64,000 bases of DNA from Methylopila sp. 73B (GCF_000526315.1 NZ_JAFV01000001.1:3536501-3600500); one strand, 5' to 3'. Shown: positions 23,793-33,240, numbered from the stretch's first letter. The notes: generated from the letters alone by a model not told the origin. Made by a program: numbers and translations.

Positions 23793-24841
23793 GCCCAGAC
23801 AGCGCGTCCCGTCCGGGGGCGCGGCGCATCCTCTACATCGAGGACGACGCGGGGCTCGCCCGTCTCGTCAGCCGCGACCTCGCGCGCGCCGGCTACGAGG
23901 TCCGGGCCGTCGCGACCTGCGCGGAAGGGCTGACGCTGCTGACGGCCGAGCGGTTCGACGTGATCGCTCTCGACCATTTCCTCGCCGGCGAGACGGGGCT
24001 CGACCTTCTGCCCGCCATCAAGACGCTGCCGGACTCGCCGCCGGTGATCTACGTGACCGGCACGGACGAGGGCCGAGTCGCGATCGCCGCGCTGAAGGCC
24101 GGTGCGGTCGACTACGTCATCAAGGACGTCGGCGGCGAGTTCCTGGACCTGCTGCGCGCCTCGATCGCCCAGGCGATCGAACAGGTCGAGATGCGGCGCC
24201 TGAAGGAAGCGGCGGAACGGGCGGTCATCGAGGCCCGCGACCGCGCCGAGACGCTGCTGCGCGAGGTCAATCACCGCGTCGGCAACAGCCTGCAACTGGT
24301 CTCCGCCTTCGTGCATCTGCAGGCGGGCTCGATCCCGGACGGGCCGGCGCGCGACATGATGCGCGAAACCGAGGCGCGGATCATGGCGATCGCCCAGATC
24401 CACCGGCGGCTCTACACCTCCGACGACGTACGGGTCGTCAACATGTCGGACTACCTCGTAGGGCTCGCGGAGGAGCTCGCCAGCACGCTGCGGACGGTCG
24501 AGCGGCCGCACCGCATCTCGCTCGCGGTCGCGCCGGTGAAGGTCGCGACAGACCGCGCGGTTTCGCTCGGCGTCATCGTCACGGAACTCGTCACCAACGC
24601 GTTCAAATACGCCTACGCGCCGGGCGAGGAGGGCGAGGTGCGCGTGCAGCTCCTCCAGGATGGCGCGATGCTGACGCTGGTGGTCGAGGACGACGGCGTC
24701 GGCATGAGCGAGGACGCCGCGCCCCGCGGCACCGGCCTCGGCCAGAAGATCATTCGGACCATGGCGCAGGGCATCCAGTCCCGCCTGGAGCGCGACGCCG
24801 CCCACAAGGGCACGCGCGTGATGCTCGCGTTTCCAGCCTGA
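23789..24841 (+). CDS. Receiver-HisKA_2 (HRxxN) hybrid histidine kinase
   Basis: A 350-residue cytoplasmic protein. Residues about 10-125 are a receiver (IEDDAGLARL, phospho-Asp in ALDHFLAGETG). A helical linker and a HisKA_2-type dimerisation domain with the HRxxN motif (LREVNHRVGNSLQLV) follow. The ATPase domain has ELVTNAFKYAY, EDDGVGM and GTGLGQKII. HRxxN kinases are the class that commonly phosphorylates PhyR in the alphaproteobacterial general stress response. The link to the nepR-like gene 5.5 kb away is an inference. It ends six bases from the convergent engB stop. Confidence 0.9.
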   Translation: MSPDSASRPGARRILYIEDDAGLARLVSRDLARAGYEVRAVATCAEGLTLLTAERFDVIALDHFLAGETGLDLLPAIKTLPDSPPVIYVTGTDEGRVAIAALKAGAVDYVIKDVGGEFLDLLRASIAQAIEQVEMRRLKEAAERAVIEARDRAETLLREVNHRVGNSLQLVSAFVHLQAGSIPDGPARDMMRETEARIMAIAQIHRRLYTSDDVRVVNMSDYLVGLAEELASTLRTVERPHRISLAVAPVKVATDRAVSLGVIVTELVTNAFKYAYAPGEEGEVRVQLLQDGAMLTLVVEDDGVGMSEDAAPRGTGLGQKIIRTMAQGIQSRLERDAAHKGTRVMLAFPA

Positions 24842-24847
24842 GGCGGT

Positions 24848-25495
24848 TCAGCGGCGTTCCGAGATCAGCCGGGCCATGGTGGCGCGGGTCTCCGCGAGGC
24901 CGAGGCCTTCGCGGCTCGAGGTGACCAGGATCTCGGGATAGGCCGCCGGCCGGCGCTTGAGCGCGTCGAGCGTCTCCGCCATGCGCGCCTCGCGCTCGCC
25001 GAGCTTCACCTGGTCGAGCTTGGTCAGCACGATCTGGTAGGAGGTCGCGCTTTGGTCGAGCAGGTCGAGCACGTCGCCGTCAACCGTCTTCAGCCCATGG
25101 CGGCCGTCGATCAGCAGCAGAACCCGAGCGAGGCTCGCGCGGCCGCGCAGGTAGGACTTCACCAGGCCGGTCCACTTCCGCACCTGATCGACCGGCGCCT
25201 GGGCGTAGCCGTAGCCCGGCATGTCGACGAGGTAGGCCTGGCCGCCGAGGTCGAAGTAGTTGAGCTGCTGGGTGCGGCCGGGGGTGTTCGAGGTCTTCGC
25301 CAGCGTCTTGCGGCCGGTGAGCGCGTTGACAAGGCTCGACTTGCCGACGTTGGACCGCCCGGCGAGGGCGATCTCGGGCCGGTCCATCGCCGGCAGCTGT
25401 TCGAGGCGGGCGGCCCCCATCACGAAGTCGCACGGGCCGGCGAACAGCCGCCGGCCGATGTCGAGGAAGGGGTCTTCGGCGGGCTCGTCCGTCAT
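24848..25495 (-). CDS. engB: Ribosome biogenesis GTPase YsxC/EngB
   Basis: A 215-residue TRAFAC-class GTPase needed for large-subunit assembly. The P-loop is GRSNVGKSS, switch I has NTPGRTQ, G3 is DMPGYGYA, G4 is TKLDQVK and G5 is TSSREGLG. The start at 25495 (MTDEPAEDP) lies 26 bp after the yidC stop, and it is the last gene of the rpmH-rnpA-yidC-engB block, a common order. The same frame stays open far upstream across yidC, but that part is not coding. Confidence 0.94.
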   Translation of the reverse strand: MTDEPAEDPFLDIGRRLFAGPCDFVMGAARLEQLPAMDRPEIALAGRSNVGKSSLVNALTGRKTLAKTSNTPGRTQQLNYFDLGGQAYLVDMPGYGYAQAPVDQVRKWTGLVKSYLRGRASLARVLLLIDGRHGLKTVDGDVLDLLDQSATSYQIVLTKLDQVKLGEREARMAETLDALKRRPAAYPEILVTSSREGLGLAETRATMARLISERR

Positions 25496-25521
25496 CGGAT
25501 CCGGGGCGCGGGCGAGGGGCG

Positions 25522-27366
25522 TCAGCCCTTCGCCGCGTCCGTTGGCTTCTTGCGTTTGAAGGTGTCGAGCACGTTGCCCAGCAGATCGATCTTCACCCCC
25601 TGCCGCTTCATGATCAGCGCCTGCTGCACGATCGACAGGAAGTTGTTCCAGCTCCAGTAGATCACCAGACCGGCCGGGAACGAGGCCAGCAGGAAGGTGA
25701 AGAACACCGGCATCCAGGTGAACACCATCTGCTGCGCCGGGTCGGCGGGCGCCGGGTTGAGGCGCATCTGCAGGAACATCGTGACGCCCATGATCAGCGG
25801 CCAGACGCCGATCATCAGGAAGTGCGGCACGTCGTAGGGGAGCAGGCCGAACAAGTTGAACAGCGACGTCGGATCGGGCGCGGCGAGGTCGTGGATCCAG
25901 CCGAAGAACGGCGCGTGCCGCATCTCGATGGTGATGAACAGCACCTTGTAGAGCGCGAAGAAGACGGGGATCTGCACCACCACCGGCAGGCAGCCGGCCA
26001 GCGGGTTGATCTTCTCCTTCTTGTAGAGCTCCATCAGCTCCTGCTGCTGCTTGACCTTGTCGTCCTTGAAGCGCTCGCGGATGCGGGCCATCTCGGGCTG
26101 CACCAGCTTCATCTTCGACATCGAGACGTAGGACTTGTTCGCCAGCGGGAAGAAGAACAGCTTCAGGATCACCGTGACGATCAGGATCGCGACGCCGAAG
26201 TTGCCGACCATCTTGTAGAAGAAGTCGAGCGCATAGAACATCGGCTTGGTGATGAAGTGGAACCAGCCCCAGTCGATCATCAGCTCGAAGCGCTGGATGC
26301 CGGGCCGGTCGGCGGTCTGGGCGCCGAGCGCCTTCTGCCACCAGCTCGGGCTGTTCTCGTAGGAGTCGATCACCGACACCTGCTTGGCGCCGGCGAAGAG
26401 CTGGCCGGCGACCGCGGCGGTCGCGCCGGGCTGCACCGTCAGGGGATCGAGCAGGTAGTCGGTCTGGTAGGTCTTGCCGCCGTCGGTCGTCGCGGCGAAG
26501 CGGGCGTTGTAGGGCTTGTCCTGCGGCGGCACGAGGGCGGCCGCCCAGTACTTGTCGGTGATGCCGAGCCAGCCGCCGGTGGGCCGGAAGGTGCGCGGGC
26601 CGTCGTCGGTGATCTTCTTGTAGGCGAGCTCCTGCAGGCCCTGCTCGCCCATGACGCCGATCAGGCCCTCGAACAGCACGTAGTAGCCGGAGACGTGCGG
26701 CTCGCCGTGGCGGGAGATCAGCGCGTAGGGATAGAGCGTCGCGGGCTGGCCGCCGGCCGCGTTCGCGACCTCGTCCTTCACCGTGAACAGGTAGTCCTTG
26801 TCGACCGAGATGGTGCGGCGGAACGTCAGGCCCTGGCCGTTGTCCCAGGTCAGCACGGCAGGCGTCTGCGAGGTGAGCGGACCCTGGCTCTCGGCCTTCC
26901 ACTCCGTCTGCGCGTTGGGGAGGGGGATCTGGCCGCCCGGCGCGTTCACGAAGCCGAATTCGGCGTAGTAGGGCTGCGGGCTGCCGATCGGCGCGAACAG
27001 CACGATCTCGGGGCTCTTCGGGTCCACCGTCTCGCGGTAGTCCTTGAGCGTCACGTCGTCGACGCGGCCGCCGATCAGCGCGATGGAGCCATGCAGGCGC
27101 TCGGCGTCGATCGGGATGCGCGGGCTGTCGCGCAGCGCGCCTTCGCGGGTCTTGGCCGGCGCGTTGAGCGCGGCCTGGCCACCGGGCTGCGGCGCGTTGG
27201 CGGCGCCGGGCTGAGCGGCGTCGCTCTTGTCCGCGGTCAACGCCTGCTGGGTCGCCTGCTGCTGGCGCTGAGCGTCGATCTGCGGCTTCGCGAAGAAGAA
27301 CTGCCAGCCGATGAGAACCAGCGCCGAAAGCGCGATCGCGAGGATTGTGTTGCGGTTGTCCATCAT
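25522..27366 (-). CDS. yidC: Membrane protein insertase YidC
   Basis: A 614-residue inner-membrane insertase of the Gram-negative long form. It has an N-terminal helix ([19 protein letters not shown]), a Gln/Ala-rich linker and a large periplasmic beta-sandwich domain (about residues 80-370). Five C-terminal helices follow, with the conserved loop [21 protein letters not shown] and the hydrophilic groove segments. It inserts respiratory and other membrane proteins alone or with SecYEG. Two adjacent ATG codons (27366, 27363) could serve as the start. It lies 20 bp after rnpA. Confidence 0.95.
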   Translation of the reverse strand: MMDNRNTILAIALSALVLIGWQFFFAKPQIDAQRQQQATQQALTADKSDAAQPGAANAPQPGGQAALNAPAKTREGALRDSPRIPIDAERLHGSIALIGGRVDDVTLKDYRETVDPKSPEIVLFAPIGSPQPYYAEFGFVNAPGGQIPLPNAQTEWKAESQGPLTSQTPAVLTWDNGQGLTFRRTISVDKDYLFTVKDEVANAAGGQPATLYPYALISRHGEPHVSGYYVLFEGLIGVMGEQGLQELAYKKITDDGPRTFRPTGGWLGITDKYWAAALVPPQDKPYNARFAATTDGGKTYQTDYLLDPLTVQPGATAAVAGQLFAGAKQVSVIDSYENSPSWWQKALGAQTADRPGIQRFELMIDWGWFHFITKPMFYALDFFYKMVGNFGVAILIVTVILKLFFFPLANKSYVSMSKMKLVQPEMARIRERFKDDKVKQQQELMELYKKEKINPLAGCLPVVVQIPVFFALYKVLFITIEMRHAPFFGWIHDLAAPDPTSLFNLFGLLPYDVPHFLMIGVWPLIMGVTMFLQMRLNPAPADPAQQMVFTWMPVFFTFLLASFPAGLVIYWSWNNFLSIVQQALIMKRQGVKIDLLGNVLDTFKRKKPTDAAKG

Positions 27367-27386
27367 CGTCCGCTTTGGGGCGGTCC

Positions 27387-27791
27387 TCAGGCAGGCGGGG
27401 GAGGAGCGGCGGACGCGCGGTCCGATGGGCCGCGGTCGGCCCGTCCATGGGCGCGGCGCAGGGCGTCGCCGAGGTCTCGTACGATGCGGGCGAACTCGGC
27501 GTCCAGCACCGCGCGCCGGGCGACGAGCACATAGTCGCAGCCGGGCCGCGCCGAGGGCGCGATCGCCAGCCGCGCGGCGACCCGGAGCCGCCGCTTCATG
27601 CGGTTGCGCTCGACGGCGCCGCCGACGCGCTTCGTCACGGTAAAGCCGACGCGGGGCGGCGCGGCGGGATCGCCGCGGTCGCGCATCTGCAGGCCGACGA
27701 GCGGTCCGCCGATCTTCACAGCGTCGCGGGTGGCCGCGACGAAATCCGCGCGGCGGCGCATCACATCGAGCCCGTCCGCGACCTTAGGCAT
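27387..27791 (-). CDS. rnpA: Ribonuclease P protein component
   Basis: A 134-residue basic protein that binds the RNase P RNA and matures tRNA 5' ends. The family hallmark RNR-type region appears as [23 protein letters not shown], split by the usual GxAVxRNRxKRR pattern. The C-terminal tail ([18 protein letters not shown]) is a low-complexity extension. It sits 40 bp after rpmH and 20 bp before yidC. Confidence 0.93.
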   Translation of the reverse strand: MPKVADGLDVMRRRADFVAATRDAVKIGGPLVGLQMRDRGDPAAPPRVGFTVTKRVGGAVERNRMKRRLRVAARLAIAPSARPGCDYVLVARRAVLDAEFARIVRDLGDALRRAHGRADRGPSDRASAAPPPPA

Positions 27792-27831
27792 CGGCGTCCC
27801 AGCCGGAGGCGGCGCGACGCATCCGCCGTCG

Positions 27832-27966
27832 TCAGGCGCTGAGGCGCTTGCGGCCCTTGGCGCGGCGGGCTGCGATCACCTTGCGGCCGCCGACCGTCGC
27901 CATCCGCGAGCGGAAGCCGTGGCGGCGCTTGCGAACGAGCTTGCTGGGCTGGTAGGTCCGTTTCAC
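27832..27966 (-). CDS. rpmH: 50S ribosomal protein L34, GTG start
   Basis: A 44-residue ribosomal protein. From GTG 27966 it reads [18 protein letters not shown], then continues through [19 protein letters not shown] to KRLSA, an essentially canonical L34. The usual ATG is replaced by GTG, which is unusual for this gene. It is first in the rpmH-rnpA-yidC-engB block and has a clear sigma-70-type promoter and a terminator-like hairpin upstream. No dnaA gene or obvious origin lies in the window. Confidence 0.97.
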   Translation of the reverse strand: MKRTYQPSKLVRKRRHGFRSRMATVGGRKVIAARRAKGRKRLSA

Positions 27967-28033
27967 GGGTCACTCTCCGGTCGTCGCGACCGTTCCGCCC
28001 CGCCCTCCGGCGTGAAGCTGGCGCGGCGCGGCC

Positions 28034-28063
28034 AAAACAAAACGGCCCGCGTCAGACGCGGGC
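28034..28063 (-). terminator. Terminator-like hairpin in the rpmH leader
   Basis: On the minus strand, GCCCGCGT and ACGCGGGC (28063-28056 and 28052-28045) form an 8-bp perfect stem with a 3-nt loop. CCGTTTTGTTTTGG follows. It lies between the promoter -10 (28079-28084) and the rpmH start (27966), so it would be an attenuator of the rpmH operon. Confidence 0.6.
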
Positions 28064-28078
28064 GCGGCACGGGGCGGC

Positions 28079-28107
28079 TTATAAGGGTCCGGCCCCGTCG
28101 AAGTCAA
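28079..28107 (-). promoter_or_regulatory. Sigma-70-type promoter of the rpmH operon
   Basis: Minus strand: TTGACT (28107-28102), a 17-nt spacer, then TTATAA (28084-28079). Both boxes and the spacing are near consensus, as expected for a strongly expressed ribosomal operon. Transcription should begin near 28071. Confidence 0.75.
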
Positions 28108-28243
28108 TCGGCGTCGCGCGTTAGCAGGACCGCGTCTTCGGTCTGCGCGGCGCTGATCGACCCGCCCGCTGACGTCGAAGTGAATGGGGCGATACCCTGT
28201 CGACGGTTCTCGCGCGGACGGCGGATCAGCCTATAAGGGCGGT

Positions 28244-29044
28244 ATGGACGCATCCGACCCGCCGCTGGACGACACGCCTTCGCCCCGGCGCCCGCTGTGG
28301 CGCCGGCTCGCGCCCGTCATCCTTCTTCTCGCGCTCGTCGCCGCCGCGATCGCCGGCGGGATCCATCGGCTGCTGTCGTTCGACGCGCTGGTCGCCCACG
28401 CCGGCGCGCTGCAGGGCTTCGTCGCGGGCAATGGCGCGGTCGCCGCGGGGGCCTATGTCGCGGTCTATGCGGCGCTGGTCGCCCTGTCGCTGCCCGGCGC
28501 GCTCGTCGCCACGCTGACGGGCGGCTTCCTGTTCGGCGGGCTTGTCGGCGGGGCGCTGGCCGTCGTCGCCGCCACGGCGGGCGCGACCGTCGTCTTCCTG
28601 ATCGCGCGCACGGCGATCGGCGACGCGCTCGTCGCCCGGGCCAAAGGGGCGATCGCCCGGCTCGCCGACGGGTTTCGCGAGGACGCCTTCGCCTATCTTC
28701 TCTTTCTTCGGCTCGCGCCGGTGTTTCCGTTCTTCGTGGTGAACCTCGCGCCGGCCGCGCTCGGCGTGCGGCTGAAGACCTTCGTCGCGGCGACCGCGCT
28801 CGGGATCGTGCCCGGAACCTTCGCCTTCGCTTTCATCGGCGCCGGGCTTGGCGGCGTGGTGGCGCAGGAGGCGGAGCGCCGCGGCGCCTGTCTCGCCCGT
28901 GGCGGGGCGGACTGCGCCGCGCGGCTCGATCCCTCCACCCTCGTCTCGACGCCGATCCTGCTGGCGCTCGGCGGCCTCGCGGTCGTCGCGCTGCTGCCGG
29001 TCGCCGCGAAGCGCCTGCGCCGACGCAAAGGGCCCGCCGCGTGA
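28244..29044 (+). CDS. TVP38/TMEM64 (DedA-like) membrane protein
   Basis: A 266-residue integral membrane protein of the VTT/SNARE-associated family. The family core GALVATLTGGFLFGGLVGG is followed by LFLRLAPVFPFFVVNLAPAA and GIVPGTFAFAFIGAGLG. Members are thought to move or flip lipids or act in membrane homeostasis. A unique loop (residues about 205-225) contains two cysteines (RRGACLARGGADCAARL). I start at ATG 28244, with AAGGGCGG just upstream. The stop overlaps the reductase start (GTGA). TVP38 genes often neighbour or fuse to mercuric-reductase-like flavoproteins. Confidence 0.88.
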   Translation: MDASDPPLDDTPSPRRPLWRRLAPVILLLALVAAAIAGGIHRLLSFDALVAHAGALQGFVAGNGAVAAGAYVAVYAALVALSLPGALVATLTGGFLFGGLVGGALAVVAATAGATVVFLIARTAIGDALVARAKGAIARLADGFREDAFAYLLFLRLAPVFPFFVVNLAPAALGVRLKTFVAATALGIVPGTFAFAFIGAGLGGVVAQEAERRGACLARGGADCAARLDPSTLVSTPILLALGGLAVVALLPVAAKRLRRRKGPAA

Positions 29045-30465
29045 GCGACATCCTGACGCCCGATCTCTGCGTCATCGGCGCGGGCTCCGCCGGCCTGACG
29101 ATCGCCTCCTCGGCCGCCGGCCTCGGCGCCTCCGTTATGCTCATCGAGAAGGGCGAGATGGGCGGCGACTGCCTGAACGTCGGCTGCGTCCCCTCGAAGG
29201 CGCTGATCGCCGCGGCGAAGCGCGCCCACGCGGTCCGCTGCGCGGGCGCGTTCGGCGTGCGCGCCGGGGAGGTGGCGGTCGACTTCGCCGCCGTCATGGC
29301 CCACGTCCACGGCGTCGTCGCCGCCATCGCGCCGACGGACTCCGAAGCCCGCTACACCGCGCTCGGCGTCCGCGTGGTGCGGGACGCCGCCCGTTTCATC
29401 GACAGGCGCACGGTGGAGGCGGGGGCCTTGCGCATCCGCGCCCGGCGCACGGTGATCGCCACCGGCTCGCGCCCCGCGATCCCGCCGGTGCCGGGCCTCG
29501 CCGCCGTGCCCTACCTGACCAACGAGACCGTGTTCGGCCTAACGGCGCTGCCGGAGCGGCTGCTGGTGCTCGGCGCCGGCCCCATCGGGCTCGAGCTCGG
29601 ACAGGCCTTCCGCCGGCTCGGCTCCGAGGTCACGATCGTCGACTCCGGCCCGCCGCTCGCCCGCGAAGACCCCGAGATCGTGGCGCACACGCTGGGCGCC
29701 CTGAAGCGGGAAGGGATCACGCTGCACGCGCGGGTGACGGTGGTCGCCGCCAAGCGCGTCGCGGACGGCGTGGCGCTGGTGATCGACGAGGGCGCCGGCC
29801 CGCGCGAGATCGCCGGCACCCACCTGCTGATCGCCGCGGGCCGCAAGCCCGCGCTGGCGGATCTCGGCCTCGAGGCGGCGGGCGTCCGCCACACGCCGGC
29901 GGGCCTCGTCGTGTCGCGCGGCCTGCGCACCTCCAACCGTCGCGTCTATGCGGCCGGCGACGCGGCGGGCGGGCCGAACTTCACCCATGTGGCGGGCCAT
30001 CAGGGCGGGCTGGTGGTGCGGGCGGCGCTGTTCGGCCTGCCGGCCGGCTTCGACCCCACCCCAATCCCGCGCGTGACCTTCACCGATCCCGAGATCGCTT
30101 CCGTCGGCCTCGACGAGGACGCGGCCCGGGCGAAGCACACGACCATTGGCGTCTGGCGCTGGCCGTTCCACGAGAACGACCGCGCGCGCGCCGAGGGCCG
30201 CGTCGCGGGCCATCTCAAGGTCATCACCGACGCCCGCGGCCGGGTGGTGGGCGCGAGCCTCGCCGGCGAGCAGGCCGGCGAGCTCATCCACCTGTGGGCG
30301 GCGGCGGTCCAGAAGAAATGGGCCTTGACGGAGATCGCCTCCCTGACGCTGCCTTACCCCACGCTTGGCGAAATTTCGCGGCGGGCGGCGATCCTCCACG
30401 TGGCCGACCGTTTGACGAACCCCTGGGTCGGCCGCATCATCCGCTTCGTGCGGAAGCTGCCCTGA
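29041..30465 (+). CDS. Mercuric-reductase-like FAD disulfide oxidoreductase
   Basis: A 474-residue pyridine-nucleotide-disulfide oxidoreductase starting at GTG 29041. It has an FAD site (DLCVIGAGSAGLTIA), redox-active CxxxxC (GGDCLNVGCVPSKAL), a second nucleotide site (RLLVLGAGPIGLELGQ) and the FAD-ribityl motif (VYAAGDAAGG). A dimerisation domain (PRVTFTDPEIASVGL) follows. The C-terminal vicinal cysteines of true mercuric reductases are missing, and the usual HxxxxE active-site region reads HLWAAAVQKKW. It is therefore unlikely to reduce mercury. Overlaps the TVP38 gene by four bases and is followed by a sensor kinase. Substrate unknown. Confidence 0.85.
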   Translation: MSDILTPDLCVIGAGSAGLTIASSAAGLGASVMLIEKGEMGGDCLNVGCVPSKALIAAAKRAHAVRCAGAFGVRAGEVAVDFAAVMAHVHGVVAAIAPTDSEARYTALGVRVVRDAARFIDRRTVEAGALRIRARRTVIATGSRPAIPPVPGLAAVPYLTNETVFGLTALPERLLVLGAGPIGLELGQAFRRLGSEVTIVDSGPPLAREDPEIVAHTLGALKREGITLHARVTVVAAKRVADGVALVIDEGAGPREIAGTHLLIAAGRKPALADLGLEAAGVRHTPAGLVVSRGLRTSNRRVYAAGDAAGGPNFTHVAGHQGGLVVRAALFGLPAGFDPTPIPRVTFTDPEIASVGLDEDAARAKHTTIGVWRWPFHENDRARAEGRVAGHLKVITDARGRVVGASLAGEQAGELIHLWAAAVQKKWALTEIASLTLPYPTLGEISRRAAILHVADRLTNPWVGRIIRFVRKLP

Positions 30466-30488
30466 AGAAGCGCGCGCCACCGATCGTC

Positions 30489-31946
30489 ATGACGCTCAGT
30501 CCCCCCAACGTCCACGCCCGCCGCAATCTCGGCCTGTCCGGCAAGCTGCTGGGGCTGACCGTCGTCTTCGTGATGATGGCGGAAATTCTCGTCTACGTGC
30601 CGACGATCGCGAACTTCCGGCTGAACTACATCGACGACCAGGTGAACCGCGCGCGCACGGCGGCGCTCGCCCTCGACGCCGCGCCCGAGGGCGCGGTCGA
30701 GGAGACGCTCGCCCGCCGTCTGCTGAAGAGCGTCGACGCGCTCGCCCTGGTGCTGAAGACCGGGGACGCCCGCCGGCTGCTCGCCGTCGCCGAGATGCCG
30801 AGCGAGGTCGCGGTCACCATCGACCGGCGCGATCCGGACGACGCCGCCGCGATCCTCGACGCCTTCGACACGCTGCTGAACGGCCACAAGCGCCTCGCCC
30901 GCGTGGTCGACGTCGCTCCCAACCAGGGCGACTTCATCGAGATCGTGGTCGACGAGACGCAGCTGCGGCAGGCGATGCTGGCGTTCTCGCGCACCGTGCT
31001 GCTGCTCTCGCTGCTGATCTCCGCGACCACCGCGGGCCTCGTCTATCTCGCGCTCGACCGGATGATCGTGCGTCCGGTGCGCCGCCTGACCGAGACCATG
31101 GTGCGATTCGCCGAGGCGCCGGAGGACGCGAGCCGCATCGTGGTCGCCTCCGACCGGGCCGACGAGATCGGGATCGCCGAGGCCGAGCTCGAGCGCATGC
31201 AGAGCGAGATCCACGGCCAGCTGCAGCAGAAGTCCCGGCTCGCCGCGCTCGGCCTCGCGGTCTCGAAGATCAACCACGACCTGCGCAACCTGCTGGCCTC
31301 CGCCCAGCTGATGTCTGACCGGCTCGGCACGGTCTCGGACCCGACGGTGCAGAAGCTCGCGCCCAAGCTGATCGCCACGCTCGACCGGGCGATCGCCTTC
31401 TGCCAGTCGACGCTGTCCTACGGCCGCGCCCAGGAGCGCCCGCCGCAGCGGCGGCCGGTGGCCTTCGCCGACGTGGTCGAGGACGTCCGCACGGCGCTCG
31501 GCGTGGCGCCCGGCGGTCCGGTGCGGTTCTCCGCCGCGGTCGAGCGCGGGCTGACGATCGACGCCGACCCCGACCAGATGTTCCGCATCCTGCTCAATCT
31601 CGGCCGCAACGCGCTGCAGGCCTTCGAGGGCCGCGGCGTCCCGGACCCGGACCGGGACCAGATCCGGATCTCCGGCCGCCGGGAGGGCGCCGTCGCGGTG
31701 CTCGAGTTCTCCGACACCGGCCCGGGTCTGCCCCGTAAGGCGCGCGAGCACCTGTTCGAGCCCTTCCAGGGCTCCACCCGCACCGGCGGCACGGGGCTGG
31801 GCCTCGCCATCGCCGCCGAGCTCGTGCGCGCCCACGGCGGCTCCATCAGCCTCGTGGACGGCGCCCTCGGCGCGACCTTCCGCATCACCGTGCCGGATCG
31901 CCCCATCGACCTGCAGGCGCACGCCCGTCAGCGCGCGAGCGCGTGA
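30489..31946 (+). CDS. HAMP-domain sensor histidine kinase
   Basis: A 485-residue membrane kinase. Two membrane helices (about residues 25-45 and 165-190) bracket a periplasmic sensor of about 120 residues. HAMP (MIVRPVRRLTETMVRF) and a short coiled coil follow. The H-box is LAVSKINHDLRNLLASAQ, and the ATPase domain has NLGRNALQAF, DTGPGLP and GGTGLGLAIAAEL. The start ATG 30489 lies 23 bp after the reductase stop, so this is one transcript with TVP38 and the reductase. No response regulator gene is adjacent. It may sense membrane or redox state through its operon partners, which is inference. Confidence 0.88.
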   Translation: MTLSPPNVHARRNLGLSGKLLGLTVVFVMMAEILVYVPTIANFRLNYIDDQVNRARTAALALDAAPEGAVEETLARRLLKSVDALALVLKTGDARRLLAVAEMPSEVAVTIDRRDPDDAAAILDAFDTLLNGHKRLARVVDVAPNQGDFIEIVVDETQLRQAMLAFSRTVLLLSLLISATTAGLVYLALDRMIVRPVRRLTETMVRFAEAPEDASRIVVASDRADEIGIAEAELERMQSEIHGQLQQKSRLAALGLAVSKINHDLRNLLASAQLMSDRLGTVSDPTVQKLAPKLIATLDRAIAFCQSTLSYGRAQERPPQRRPVAFADVVEDVRTALGVAPGGPVRFSAAVERGLTIDADPDQMFRILLNLGRNALQAFEGRGVPDPDRDQIRISGRREGAVAVLEFSDTGPGLPRKAREHLFEPFQGSTRTGGTGLGLAIAAELVRAHGGSISLVDGALGATFRITVPDRPIDLQAHARQRASA

Positions 31947-32043
31947 CGGCCGTCGTTTTTCCTGCGCCGGGCCGCTTGCATTCCCCGCGGCGAGCGGCTA
32001 ACAAACCGGCCTCCGCCGAGGGGCTCCGTCGCCCCCGGCCAGC

Positions 32044-32120
32044 GCGCCCGTAGCTCAGCTGGATAGAGCACCAGACTACGAATCTGGGGGTCAGAGGTTC
32101 GAATCCTTTCGGGCGCGCCA
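32044..32120 (+). tRNA. tRNA-Arg (anticodon ACG)
   Basis: A 77-nt cloverleaf with acceptor GCGCCCG/CGGGCGC, D-arm TAGCTCAGCTGGATAGAGC, anticodon stem CCAGA/TCTGG around loop CTACGAA (ACG at 32078-32080), T-loop TTCGAAT, and CCA encoded at 32118-32120. ACG is edited to ICG and reads CGU/CGC/CGA. Confidence 0.97.
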
Positions 32121-32250
32121 ATCTTTTTCAAAAGCGAACGGACGGCTTGTGGGCGCTCTCGACGCGCGCCGCAGACCTGCTCCCCTGGCGGGTTCGGCCG
32201 CGGCATGGCGACCGTGGCCTAGGGCTCGCCCCGGCGGCCTCGCCGCGGGC

Positions 32251-33240
32251 TCACTCCGGCAGGGCGAACTGCAGCAGGACGGTGCGCTGGAAGCCGGAGA
32301 AGTTGTCGTCGGAGACCGCGGTGATCACCGCGCGGCCGTCCGCGCCGCGGTGGGTCGCGACGCCCTCGAGGTTGTCGATCGCCTGCGATAGCGTGGCCTC
32401 CATCAGCACGGGGCCGTCGACCACCGCGCCGGCCTTCACGTCGGCTTCCGACAGCCGTCGCATGCGAACCGAAAGCGACAGCGGCGGCACGTAGCGTCGC
32501 TCCAGAAGCACGAAGCCGCCGCTCGGGAGCCGCGCGACGTCGGTCGGGGAAAAGTCCTCGGTGCGCTTCACCGCGAACTCGAACGGCGTCTTGCTCCCGA
32601 CCACGAAGGCGCGGTTGTTTCCCGCGGCGTCGAGATACTTCTCGCCGATCATCATCAGCGCGCCCGACGACAAGGTCGCGATCGCCTCGTAACCGGCGTT
32701 GGACGGCGCGCCGCCGACGGCCTTCGGGAGCTTGATCGGGCGGCCAGCGCCGGCGCGCCCCTCCGCGTCGAGGGCGAAGCGCAGCACCTCGTGGACGCGC
32801 TCCGAGGCGATCCAGGCGCCGCGCCCGCGGATGTCGAGCGATTCGGTGTCCGCGCCGCGGCGGCCGGGCAGGGGGCCGCGCGGCCCGACGATCGGTTCCC
32901 GCACGACGCCGCTCAATCCGGTCGGCTTCGCGCCGTCGTAGGCGATCGCCCCCCGGAACCAGTTGCCGCGGTCGCTGATCGCGGTGAAGCGGCGGCCGTC
33001 GTCGGACAGCCTGAGGCCGGAAAGCCCGCCGAAGTCCTTGTCGCGCGACGACAGCGTCAATCCGCCGAGAAAAACCAGTTTGCCGTAGGCCCCGCCGACG
33101 GGGGTTGCGGAATCGAACCGCTCGATCGGCGAGGCGGTGACCTCGACCGGCGCTTCCTGCGCGGCGGCGGCGCCGAGGCCAAGCGCAAGGGAGCCGGCGA
33201 GCGCGACAAGGCGGACGAGCGCGCGGCCGGGACGCCTCAC
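32251..33240 (-). CDS. Esterase-like activity of phytase family protein
   Basis: A 329-residue secreted protein with a signal peptide ([17 protein letters not shown]). A phytase-like beta-propeller domain (PF13449 type) follows. Recognisable pieces are [46 protein letters not shown] and [14 protein letters not shown]. The name comes from the family; the activity is not established. It starts at GTG 33240, overlapping the cobT stop as GTGA, so it is translated with the cobaltochelatase genes. The same position after cobT is common in Rhizobiales. Confidence 0.82.
   Translation of the reverse strand: MRRPGRALVRLVALAGSLALGLGAAAAQEAPVEVTASPIERFDSATPVGGAYGKLVFLGGLTLSSRDKDFGGLSGLRLSDDGRRFTAISDRGNWFRGAIAYDGAKPTGLSGVVREPIVGPRGPLPGRRGADTESLDIRGRGAWIASERVHEVLRFALDAEGRAGAGRPIKLPKAVGGAPSNAGYEAIATLSSGALMMIGEKYLDAAGNNRAFVVGSKTPFEFAVKRTEDFSPTDVARLPSGGFVLLERRYVPPLSLSVRMRRLSEADVKAGAVVDGPVLMEATLSQAIDNLEGVATHRGADGRAVITAVSDDNFSGFQRTVLLQFALPE

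Noticed and set aside
25496-27532. In-frame extension of engB upstream across yidC
   Set aside because: The residues are Arg/Ala-rich and domain-free, while yidC in another frame is complete. The GTPase begins at 25495.
27967-28243. Replication origin near rpmH
   Set aside because: No dnaA gene or clustered DnaA boxes (TTATCCACA-like) are visible in the gap.
29041-30465. Calling the flavoprotein a mercuric reductase
   Set aside because: The C-terminal cysteine pair and N-terminal heavy-metal domain are missing, and there is no mer gene nearby.
31885-32121. Minus-strand frames covering tRNA-Arg(ACG)
   Set aside because: They are antisense reads of the tRNA; no protein features.
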